From: Deinococcus marmoris DSM 12784
GTDB lineage: Bacteria; Deinococcota; Deinococci; Deinococcales; Deinococcaceae
DNA: 27,259 nt
Direction of reading: 5' to 3'
Assembly (NCBI RefSeq): GCF_000701405.1
Contig: NZ_JNIV01000065.1
Span: 1 to 27,259 of the forward strand
Part shown: piece by piece, positions 15,651-24,000 of the stretch
Position numbering within the stretch: the stretch's first letter is position 1
Layout: every line of letters starts with the position of its first letter
Position numbers and translations under genes: made by a program
Notes under the pieces: generated by a model
What the model was told of the DNA's origin: nothing
The model's database searches: none
What the model saw: the letters and a program-made list of their open reading frames with translations, nothing else

Positions 15651-17597
15651 TCAGGGGAATTTCAAAGTCGAGTGGAGGTGCGGCCCCAGTTGATCGGCAG
15701 GCAGGGGCCTGGCGAAGAGGTACCCCTGGCCGGCGGTGAGGCCCAACTCGATGAGTTGGGCGCGCTGCGCTTCGGTCTCGATGCCTTCAGCGACCAGGGT
15801 CAGGCCGAGCGAGCGCCCGATCACCGCGATGGTTCGAACCAGTTCCCGGTTCTGATCCAGGGTGGCCACGAACGAGCGGTCAATTTTGAGCATCCGCAGC
15901 GGAAAGCGGTGCAGGCTGCTCAGGGACGACTCCCCAATCCCGAAGTCGTCCACCACCAGTTCAACGCCCGCGTCCCGCAGGGTCTGCAACGTGGCCGCGT
16001 CGGTGTCCGCCGAGTGGGTCAGCACCCGTTCCGTGATTTCGATCAGGACCCGCCAGGGGGCGGTCAGGGGCGTCTTGCTGATCGGTGCCGTGACAGCGGC
16101 CACCTGTTTCAGGTGGGCCGCCGAAACGTTCACGTTGAGCCACAGTGGACGGTCCAGGGCACAGTCCACCGGCCAGTGGGCCAGGTCCCGCACGGCTGTC
16201 TGAAGCACCCATTCATCGAACTGTCCAATCAACCCCAGTTCTTCGGCCAGGGGTACGAACGCCTCCGCTGGCAGCAGGCCCCGCTGCGGATGCTGCCAGC
16301 GAATCAGGGCCTCGAGGCCGAGCATGTGCCCGCCTTGCAAGGCCACGATGGGTTGATAGTGCACCACCAGTTCGTCGCGCTCCAGGGCGTGCCGGAGATA
16401 CCCCTCCAGCTCCAACTGGCCCTGGAACTCGTCGCGCATCAACGGTTCAAACACGCGGGTGCCCGCCGGTCCACCCCGCTTGGCCTGATAGAGCGCCAGA
16501 TCCACATCTCGCAGGATGTCTTCAGACGAGTGATACTCGTCCGTGACCAGCAGGACCCCAGTCCCGATCTGCATGAACAGTTCCTGACCGCTCACGACGA
16601 ACGGGACCTCAAGCGCCTCTTCCAGCCGGGTGACGACGCGGGACACCAGGTCCTGACCCGCCACGCCGTGCAGCAGGACCGCGAACTCGTCGCCGCCCAG
16701 CCTCGCCACATGATCGGTGGGCCGGATGACGGTCCGGAGGCGGCGGGCCAGTTCCTGGAGGACCTGATCGCCAGCCGGATGCCCCAGACTGTCGTTGATC
16801 CGTTTAAACCGGTCGATGTCGCAAAACAGCACCGCGAACGCTTCTTCCTGCGCGTGGAGTTTCTCCAACGCCAGCACCAGGTATTCCTCGAACGCGACCC
16901 GGTTGGGCAGAGCAGTGAGGGCGTCATGCCGCGCCTGATGCCGAAACTGGTCCGCCAGGACATGGAGATGTTGGGTGCTCTCGAGTACCCGGTCTTTCAG
17001 GGTGGCGTTCAGGGCGTGTACAGCCTCCTGTGCCTCGAACAGTGGGGTCAGGTTCATGAGCGTCAGCAAGAAGGTGGGCTGACCCTGCGCCGAGCCTGGC
17101 AGGGTCAGGGCCTGCAACTGCACCTCTAACCGCTCATCGCTGCGGTGGATCACGCTGAACCGCTCAGAAGCGGCGACCTCAGTGTCAAACCCAGTGTTCA
17201 GCAAAGTCTCCAGCAAGCGGCTGAACCCCGTCCGGTATTCGGGGTCAATGAACTGCAAGAAACGCCGGGCGAGGAGATGAACTCTGTTAAAGCCGAGCAA
17301 CTGTTCTCCAGCCTGGTTGACGTCCTGGATGTGCGCGCGTGCGTCTAAGGTGAAGTAGGCCGTCGGCGCGTGTTCATAGAGTGTGTGGTAGAGCCGGCGT
17401 TCACGCTCCAGCTCCACGGCAGTGAGCTGAAGCTCCTCGTTCTGCGCGGTCAGTTCGGCATGGTGAACCTGGAGTTCGTAGGTAAGGGCGGCGGCGGGCC
17501 ATCCATCCCAGAGTAGAAGCGGTGAGACCAGGCGCATCTGATTCTCGGCGTTCTCTCGCAGTCCCTGCAGCTTGAATACTGGCTCTGAATCGGTCAT
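15651..17597 (-). CDS. PAS-GGDEF-EAL protein, cyclic di-GMP cyclase/phosphodiesterase
   Basis: A 648-residue protein. The N-terminus has a coiled segment (about 40-75) leading into a PAS domain (about 75-205). GGDEF (about 225-385) has CDIDRFKRINDSLGH and RLGGDEFAVLL (Gly301-Phe305), with the RxxD inhibitory site RPTD five residues before it. EAL (about 395-645) keeps LEALIRW (Glu429), NVNVSA, EITE, VDDFGIG, KIDRSFV, VAEGIET and GYLFARPL, so both catalytic halves look intact. The ATG at 17595-17597 is preferred over an upstream GTG or ATG because GGAGGTG lies 2 nt before it. It converges on the CheB-like gene, with 11 bp between stop codons. The IS5 element has landed about 130 bp upstream and may alter its expression. 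Confidence 0.93.
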   Translation of the reverse strand: MTDSEPVFKLQGLRENAENQMRLVSPLLLWDGWPAAALTYELQVHHAELTAQNEELQLTAVELERERRLYHTLYEHAPTAYFTLDARAHIQDVNQAGEQLLGFNRVHLLARRFLQFIDPEYRTGFSRLLETLLNTGFDTEVAASERFSVIHRSDERLEVQLQALTLPGSAQGQPTFLLTLMNLTPLFEAQEAVHALNATLKDRVLESTQHLHVLADQFRHQARHDALTALPNRVAFEEYLVLALEKLHAQEEAFAVLFCDIDRFKRINDSLGHPAGDQVLQELARRLRTVIRPTDHVARLGGDEFAVLLHGVAGQDLVSRVVTRLEEALEVPFVVSGQELFMQIGTGVLLVTDEYHSSEDILRDVDLALYQAKRGGPAGTRVFEPLMRDEFQGQLELEGYLRHALERDELVVHYQPIVALQGGHMLGLEALIRWQHPQRGLLPAEAFVPLAEELGLIGQFDEWVLQTAVRDLAHWPVDCALDRPLWLNVNVSAAHLKQVAAVTAPISKTPLTAPWRVLIEITERVLTHSADTDAATLQTLRDAGVELVVDDFGIGESSLSSLHRFPLRMLKIDRSFVATLDQNRELVRTIAVIGRSLGLTLVAEGIETEAQRAQLIELGLTAGQGYLFARPLPADQLGPHLHSTLKFP

Positions 17598-17731
17598 GTC
17601 ACCTCCGGCAGAAGCCGGATGCTCAAAAAGGGAGGCCTCTGGAACCAAACGGGCCTGTGATCCCGTTCGCTGGAGAGCAATATCAGTGATGTTACTGAAC
17701 AGTCCAGCTCTGGGGATGTGTAACTGACTAA

Positions 17732-18580
17732 GAGCGCGTTTATAAAGGTTCGCGGGAGGGGGCGAGGCGACGAACCATCAGGCGAATGTTGGCGAGATAG
17801 CACCAAGACGCTGAGGTATGGCAGCGGCCTTCGTAATCCCGGCTCAACCGCCGTGAGCGCGTCAACCAGGCGAATGAGCGTTCCACCACCCAACGACGAG
17901 GCAGCACCTGAAACCCTGTGGCCTTGTCACTGCGTTTGATGATTTCCAGTGTCCAGCCCAGTGTCTCCAGCGTCCAGGTGACGAGCTTGCCCAGATAACC
18001 GCCATCGGCCCAGACATGACGGAGGCGCACAAAGCGCCTCCGTGCGTACCACAGCGTCATTTTTCCGCCATCACGATCCTGAATATTTCCCGTCGTGATC
18101 AGCACCACCAGCACCAAGCCCATCGTATCGGTCAAAATATGCCGTTTGCGCCCGTTGGTCTTTTTCCCCGCGTCCACGCCACGCGGCCCCGCTTGCGGCG
18201 CGCAGCGCACGGTCTGAGCATCCATGATGCCCGCACTCGGCTCCGGGTTGCGTCCTGCCGCCACTCTGGTTTCCCGCACTAGGACACGGTTGATCGCCTC
18301 CCATGAACCGTCAGCTTCAAAACGCCGGAAGTACGCGTACACGGTCTGCCACGCCGGAAAGTCATGCGGCAGATTTCTCCAGGCAATGCCACCCTGCAAG
18401 ACGTACATGATCGCGCACAGCACTTCGTAGAGATCGACCGTGCGTGGCCGCCCTCCTGGCTTGGCAGAGGGGAGGAGTGGTTCGAGCCGCTTAAACTGGG
18501 CTTGGGTCAGGTCCGATGAGTACGGCTTGCGTTTCACACCTCAAGCTTGCCATCGGGCCTGACCCTTTATAAACGCGCTC
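17732..18580 (-). mobile_element. Complete IS5-type element (849 bp)
   Basis: GAGCGCGTTTATAAAGG at 17732-17748 and its exact reverse complement at 18564-18580 are perfect 17-bp terminal inverted repeats. TAA flanks both sides (17729-17731 and 18581-18583) as a 3-bp target duplication; the original target was CTAAG. Perfect ends and an intact transposase point to a recent insertion. Confidence 0.93.
17740..18537 (-). CDS. IS5-type transposase
   Basis: A 265-residue transposase in a single frame, with a GTG start at 18535-18537 and a TAA inside the left inverted repeat. The N-terminal part (about 5-85) has the DUF4096-like block ending in GGIAWRNLPHDFPAWQTVYAYFRRF. The catalytic DDE acids lie in IMDAQTVRC, VWADGGYLGK and VVERSFAWLTRSRRLSRDYE. 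No frameshift is needed, unlike some members of the IS427 group, which express the two halves by slippage. All motifs look intact, so the element may be active. Confidence 0.95.
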   Translation of the reverse strand: MKRKPYSSDLTQAQFKRLEPLLPSAKPGGRPRTVDLYEVLCAIMYVLQGGIAWRNLPHDFPAWQTVYAYFRRFEADGSWEAINRVLVRETRVAAGRNPEPSAGIMDAQTVRCAPQAGPRGVDAGKKTNGRKRHILTDTMGLVLVVLITTGNIQDRDGGKMTLWYARRRFVRLRHVWADGGYLGKLVTWTLETLGWTLEIIKRSDKATGFQVLPRRWVVERSFAWLTRSRRLSRDYEGRCHTSASWCYLANIRLMVRRLAPSREPL

Positions 18581-18789
18581 TAAGATCAACTGAGGGAGAC
18601 GGTATCTCGGCAACTCACCGCAAATGGGACACCCTCACCTGGCACGCGCTTCGCGATGAACTACGCACTCCTTCTCCTAACTCGAGAGTGTGGACGCCGT
18701 GGTACGCGGGATATGACCAGACCGGGCGCAGAGTATGGGGCGCAGTTGATGGTGTGGTCATAGACGCCTCACAGTTTAGTGGGGGCTGA
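18581..18789 (+). pseudogene. Gene fragment to the right of the IS5 element
   Basis: An open frame ending with TGA at 18787-18789 reads as plausible protein (WHALRDELRTPSP, then VWTPWYAGYDQTG, then VVIDASQFSGG) with good third-position GC. It has no usable start codon outside the IS: the only ATG upstream lies in the IS, and when the IS is removed in thought the frame meets TGA five codons before the first plausible residues. It is probably the 3' end of a damaged gene. I do not recognise the family. Confidence 0.4.
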
Positions 18790-18852
18790 CGCTTGAGCGG
18801 CACGAGCTTGGGCATGGTGACCACCTTCGGCGTTTTATGCCCCTTGGATAGG

Positions 18853-19566
18853 TTAGTCTGCGCTCAACAACACCCTGAGTTGTTCGCGCAGCGTCACGCC
18901 CTTTTTGCCAGTGATCTTCGTCGCCAGCGATTCAAAGTTGTCCAGGGGGAGGTCCAGGACACTCCTCAGGGTCAGCACAGTTCCCGATTCGCCTCGGTGT
19001 AGGGCGCGGGCCACCGCATCCGGGTTGAGCAGGACGCCCAGCACCTCTCGGCTCAGCGGCACGTCCGAAAGGCTGCGGTGCGTGCCGCCATACTCGGCCC
19101 GCAGTGGCCGGCCCGGATTCTTCGACGGGCGCAGGATCACGATGTCGGTGCCCTCGGTGAACTCGAGGGCGTCGCTCACGTCGATCTCGCTCCGCTGCCA
19201 GACCCGCAGGGCGGGAACGCCGAAGTTGGGGTCGGTGACGTCGCTCAGGCGTGGCCGGGTGTCGGAGGCGAGTTCGAGGGCGTGCGTGCCCATCAGGATG
19301 CTGCTGGTTTCGAAGGTGCCCACCAGTGCGGACTCGCCCAGAGCGTGCAGGCGCGTCAGTTCGCGTTTCAGCCGGGCTTCGGCCCGTTCCCTCATCAGGG
19401 TGATTCGTCCCAGGGCCCCGGCGTGACTGCGCCTAGCCCCTGGGGTCCACAACTCAGCGAGCCGCCGGGCATGTGCGCGGACGGCGAGTTGGATGTGCTC
19501 ATCGTCGATGGGTGCGGGCTGGGCGTCATCTGTCTTCCCATGGGCGAGTGCCGTGACCGTGAGGCC
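18853..19566 (-). pseudogene. Downstream part of a gene interrupted by an in-frame amber codon
   Basis: An open frame of about 237 codons in the same reading frame as the PcfJ-like gene that ends with TAG at 19567-19569. There is no ATG or GTG in the first 38 codons after that stop; the first possible starts are TTG at 19452 and ATG at about 19395, neither with a good ribosome-binding site. Codon use right after the TAG already has the coding bias of the neighbours. This suggests that one longer gene has been cut in two by a nonsense change. The product of this half (SALVGTFETSSILMGTHALE region; REQLRVLLSAD at the end) has no family I recognise. Two separate genes with a poor start remains possible. 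Confidence 0.5.
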
Positions 19567-20262
19567 CTAGACGCGTTTGCTGGCGAGTTCTTTTCGGGTA
19601 GGAATCTGCGCGTCGCCGCCCAGGACGCCCACGGCGGCGGCCCACTCGCCCAGTAGCGCCGCCTCGTACGCGCTGACTGAGCGGTTGCCCTGCCCCCGGG
19701 CCTGAACAATTTTCCAGCCCGCCCTTGCACCGGCTTCAGGGGCGAGTTCGAGCGTGAGCACTGGAAGGCCGGCCAGCAGTCCCCCGGCGACACCCTGAGG
19801 GCTTTGGCCGTTGTCGAGGATCCGCATGATCAGGGCGCTGCCCTCAATGACTGCGTGGGCGTAGCCGCCCCAGCCCACACAGTGCGAGAGCGCCTGTCCG
19901 TCACTCTCAAGGTCCAGGGGATGGCGGGCAAGCTCCACCCGCCACGCGCCGCCCGGCCACGACAGGCGGCGCTCCAGCGCCAGGTTCTCCGGCGTCAAGG
20001 GAAAGGGAGGCTGGCCGCTGAGTTTCTCGTCCAGGGCTTCGGGGGAGACGCCGACTTCCGCGCAGGCCTCGGCGCGCAGCCAGGCGGCCGTGGCGGCGCG
20101 CATATCGTTGTACCGGGCCAGCGCGGCGTAAACCTGCGGCAGGCCAGGAATCCGTTTCAAGTTCTGATGCCCGTCGTCCAGGTCTGGTTCTTCCTGGCCA
20201 GCCCGGGCGCGCGCGCCGATCCGCAGGTGTCCACTGCTGGAAAGAATGGCATCCAGGCCCAT
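19567..20262 (-). CDS. PcfJ-like domain protein
   Basis: A 231-residue product. Residues about 118-210 follow the PcfJ pattern: LSHCVGWGGYAHAV (His127, Cys128), an I-x-R strand after it, PVLTLEL and then KIVQARGQGNRS with the conserved Gln-x-x-Gly-x-x-Asn spacing, ending in a Trp helix. PcfJ domains are known from conjugative plasmids and other mobile DNA, and their biochemical role is not settled. The annotated start (ATG 20260-20262) lies only 8 bp from the ATG of the divergent flotillin fragment, leaving no room for promoters, so the N-terminus may be truncated or the true start may be internal. The reading frame continues for another 237 codons after the TAG. Confidence 0.6.
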   Translation of the reverse strand: MGLDAILSSSGHLRIGARARAGQEEPDLDDGHQNLKRIPGLPQVYAALARYNDMRAATAAWLRAEACAEVGVSPEALDEKLSGQPPFPLTPENLALERRLSWPGGAWRVELARHPLDLESDGQALSHCVGWGGYAHAVIEGSALIMRILDNGQSPQGVAGGLLAGLPVLTLELAPEAGARAGWKIVQARGQGNRSVSAYEAALLGEWAAAVGVLGGDAQIPTRKELASKRV

Positions 20263-20270
20263 GAGCGGCG

Positions 20271-20945
20271 ATGACCAACCTGGCCCAGGCCGAATCGGAC
20301 TCCGCCACCCGTAAGGCCGATGCCGTCAGGGTCATGGCCGCCGCCAAGCAGGTGGAGATCGCCGCGCCCGGCCTCGCCGAGACCCAGGTCCTCGAAGCGA
20401 AGGCGGAGGCCAGCTACAAGCAGGGCAACGCCGATGCCCGCGTGCTCGCCGAACGCATGGCCGCAGAAGCGCAGGGACAGGCCGCCGTCGGACAGGCGCA
20501 CGCCAGCGTCACCAGCGCCCAGGGCAGCGCGGAAGCCGGAGCCGTGGGTGACCGCATGATGGCCGAGGCCAAAGGCCTGACCGCCAAGTTTGGGGCCATG
20601 GACTCGATGAGTGACCGCGCACGCGACCACGAAGAATTCCGCATGACTCTGGAAACCAACCTCAAGGAAGTCACGGCCTCCCTGGACGCAGGGAAGGAAG
20701 TGTCGAGGGAAACCGCAGGCGTCCTGTCCAGCGCCCTGAAGAACGCCCACATCGACCTGGTCGGCGGTGAGGGCGGGATGTTCGATGCCCTGAGCCGCTC
20801 GGTGTCCATGAGCAAGGCCGTCGAGGGCTTCGCCGCACGCAGCCCGATGGTCCAGGCGCTGCTGGAACGCTTTGCAGGCGTGCGCCTCGGACGCGAGGAA
20901 ACTGGGTCCGGAACCACCACAACGGGAGCCACCGACAAGAACTGA
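20271..20945 (+). CDS. Flotillin C-terminal half lacking the SPFH (band-7) domain
   Basis: A 224-residue, Ala/Glu-rich coiled-coil protein. Residues about 5-110 are repeating AEA/QAE heptads, and the segment after it (LTAKFGAMDSMSDRARDHEEFRMTLE, given here in outline) matches the C-terminal part of bacterial flotillin-like proteins, followed by LSSALKNAHIDLVGGEGGMF. A complete relative would have an N-terminal membrane segment and SPFH domain of roughly 200-300 residues; none is encoded upstream, and an in-frame TGA lies at 20262-20264, three codons before the ATG. No clear ribosome-binding site precedes it. It sits 95 bp ahead of the large ATPase gene on the same strand. The truncated product could still assemble through its coiled coil, or it could be a relic. 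Confidence 0.7.
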   Translation: MTNLAQAESDSATRKADAVRVMAAAKQVEIAAPGLAETQVLEAKAEASYKQGNADARVLAERMAAEAQGQAAVGQAHASVTSAQGSAEAGAVGDRMMAEAKGLTAKFGAMDSMSDRARDHEEFRMTLETNLKEVTASLDAGKEVSRETAGVLSSALKNAHIDLVGGEGGMFDALSRSVSMSKAVEGFAARSPMVQALLERFAGVRLGREETGSGTTTTGATDKN

Positions 20946-20962
20946 GTGCGGCACACAACTGG

Positions 20963-20997
20963 CCGGCGGGCGCGTGAGACAGTGACGCGCCCGCCGG
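20963..20997 (+). promoter_or_regulatory. Strong 13-bp hairpin between the flotillin and ATPase genes
   Basis: CCGGCGGGCGCGT (20963-20975) and ACGCGCCCGCCGG (20985-20997) pair perfectly around a 9-base loop. Only two T residues follow, so it is a poor intrinsic terminator. It could attenuate transcription into the ATPase gene or protect the 3' end of the flotillin message. Confidence 0.6.
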
Positions 20998-21040
20998 TTG
21001 CCGTTCAGAAATGCAGCGCCGTCCACACAGGGAAATTCCG

Positions 21041-24000
21041 ATGACCGAACCCACACCCCCCAGCATGCCCGAAGACCAGACCACAGCAGAAGTGATCCCC
21101 GCCCCTGACCAGATCACGGGCACGGACCTGACACGCAACACGGAACAGACCTCCGGCGCAGAACAGAACACAACCGAACAGACCACAGCCGAGGAAACCA
21201 GCGGGGCCTACGCGGTGCTCAGCGCCCGACTCGCTGCACAGGGCGCAGGGCTGCAAAGCATGGCCGCAGACCTGAATGCCCAGCGCATCGCTGAATTTGG
21301 CGAGGGCGAGATGACCCTGCTGGGACGCGTGCGCATCCACACTCCCTTTACCGCCCTGGGCCGTGATCTGGTCGAGGCCGGGCCGTGGCTGCTGTTCGGC
21401 TTCAACGCCGCGTCGGCGCGCAAGGGGGAAACCGCCGTCGGCGACGTCCTCAGCCTGTACCGGCTCATCGAGACTGGCGGAACCTACGACGTGCAGCCCG
21501 TTCCCACCCTGGGCACCTTTCTCGCGGACCCAACCTTCGTGCGCGACTTCGCCGAGCTGTACGCCTACTACAAAGACGCCCGGCTGCTCCAGCTGCTCAC
21601 GCGCGGCACCAAACTGCTGGCCGTTTTTCAGATGGGACAGACCATCGCCGATGTGCGGGTGTTCCGCTGGGAGATCAGCCCGACAGGCGAGGTGAGCTAC
21701 ACCGACGCGCGCGGTGAACGCGACGCCGCGCCGCCGCCCAGATTCGACTTCGAGTGGATCCGCGCCGGACGCGAGCTGGAAGTCAGCGGACGTCACCCAC
21801 ACCTGAACATCCTCGACACGCTGTACGTCGAGACGCGCAGCGGCACGCTGACGGTCAAGACCGAGAACGACACCGAGACCGGCGAGGGCGTGTACAGCGA
21901 GCCGGTAGACGACGCCACCCAGTCCCTGGACGACGCCAGATTCGAGTACGCGCGCGTGGGAACGCTGATCCTGCTGCGGGTGCTGCCCTACCGCGAACAA
22001 GAGTGGCGCGGGCTGATCTACAACACCCTGACGCGCCGGGTGATACGGAGCGACGCCATGCTGCTGTCGTGCGTCAGCCTGCCTGAAGACCACGGCATCA
22101 TCTTTCCCGGCGGCTTCTACGCCCAGAGCGGCGAGTACCGCGACTTTGACGCGCAGGTCCAGGGCATGACCCTGAGCGGCGTGCAGCGTTCCCCCAATGG
22201 TGAGGACGTGCTGTACACCTTCTACGAGCCAGTCAGCGGGGAGAGCGCGCTGTTCGTCTATAACCTGATCCGCCGCGAACTGGCCGCGCCGCTGTTCGCC
22301 CACGGTGAGGCCCTCCAGGAGGGCGGCACCCTGACGCTGTTCCAGGCCGAGAGTTCTGTGCCCACACGGGTGCATCCGATGCAGGTCTGGAAGACGCCTT
22401 TTTTTAGCGACGAGTTTGCCTCGAGAGCGCCGCAGAGCAATGGCGCACTTGGGCGGCTGGGCAACGCCGAACTGGTGCGCGGAGTGTCCAACCTCACCCA
22501 GGTGGCGCGCACCACTGGCCAGCGGGCACAGGACGCCCGACACTACACCCGGCTGACTGCCAGCGCCCGGCGGCTGTTCGAGGTGCACCACTGGCTCGCC
22601 GATCCCGCCAACGCCGCGCTGGCTGGCCTGCTTCACGAGATCATCGCCAGCAGCGAGGCGGTGCTCGACGAATTCGAGAAGGTGCAGAGCATGCACCTGG
22701 CGGCCCGTGAAGCTCTGGATCAGGCCCGCAAGGAACACCGCGCCCTGCTCACCGACCTTGACGGCCGCGCCCATACCGAGGTGCAGTCTTTTGTCGAGGC
22801 CCTGGAGCTGCTGGTGGCAGAACGCGGCAAACTGCTGAGCCTGCGGGACATGCGCGGCATCGACGTGGCCGCTGTAGACGCGATGGTGGCCGAGACCACA
22901 GCGGCGCATACCCAGACCGGAGAGGCCACCGGCGCGTTCCTGACCGGCCCGGAGGCACTGACCCCGCTGGCTGATGAGATTATGGCCCTGGAAACCGGGC
23001 TGTCCTCGGCGGACACGGCGTCCAGCCGGATACTTACTGCGCAGCTCACGGAGATCGCCAGAGTGGCCGGATCACTGGACACGCTCTCCGAGTTGCTCTC
23101 CGGACTCCCTGTAGAAGACGCCCAAGCCCGCACAGCGTTGATCAACAGCATCTCGGGGCTATACGCCAAACTCAACGCGCTGCGCGCCCGCACTGAGGGC
23201 CGCGCACGAACGGCAGGCGAGGGCGAGATGGCCGCCCAGTTCGCCGCACAGATGAATCTGTTCCGGCAATCGGTGGCCGGAGCGCTGGGCCGCGCAGACT
23301 CCCCGGAGCGGGCCACGGAGGAACTGGCCCGCCTGATCCTGGCCGCCGGGGAGATCGAGAGCCGTTTCGGCGAATACGACACCTTTGTGGATGCCTTGCT
23401 GACCCTGCGCCAGGAGACCCAGCTTGCCTTCGAGGAACGCCGCCAGGTGCTGCTGACCGCGCGTGAGCGCCGCAACCAGACCCTGGGCGACACCGGGGCA
23501 CGGATCGTGGACGGCCTTGGATCTCGCCTGGAGCGCCTGTCTTCCCCGGAAGCGCTGCAGGCCTTCTTCGCCGGGGATCCGCTCGTCCTGCGCCTGCGGC
23601 AGGTCGCCGGACAACTCAGTGCCCACGGTGATGTGGTGCGGGCCGGAGACCTGCTCTCCCGCCTCGCCGCCGCCAGGGACGGGGCCGTGCGGCAGCTCCG
23701 AGACCGCTCAGACCTGTTCGAGGACGGCGGAAACGTGATCCGCCTGGGGCCACGGCACCGTTTCAGTGTCAACACCCAGGCGCTGGAACTGACCCTGCTG
23801 CCCAAAGGCGGCACGCTCAACGTGCACCTGACCGGCACAGGCTTCATGCAACCACTGCACGATCCGGTGCTGGACAGCCTTGAGGAATTCTGGGACGCGA
23901 CCCTGGAATCCGAGTCACCGCAGGTCTACCGGGGCGAATACCTTGCGCACCTGGTCATGCAGGCGGCCCGGACAGATGCGGCAGCCCAGACCGCAGCAAC

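Noticed and set aside
15672..17129. Long plus-strand open frame (485 codons) opposite the GGDEF-EAL gene
   Set aside because: Antisense shadow of an intact gene with all its catalytic motifs on the minus strand.
19576..19592. TTTGCTGGCGAGTTC, similar to the MITE terminal repeat
   Set aside because: Only about 13 of 17 positions agree, there is no partner or target duplication, and the bases are ordinary codons of the PcfJ-like gene.
21005..22909. Long minus-strand open frame (634 codons) opposite the DUF3686 region, and a similar one at 24665-26272
   Set aside because: Both lie fully inside the large ATPase gene, show no domain, and reflect GC-rich codon bias.
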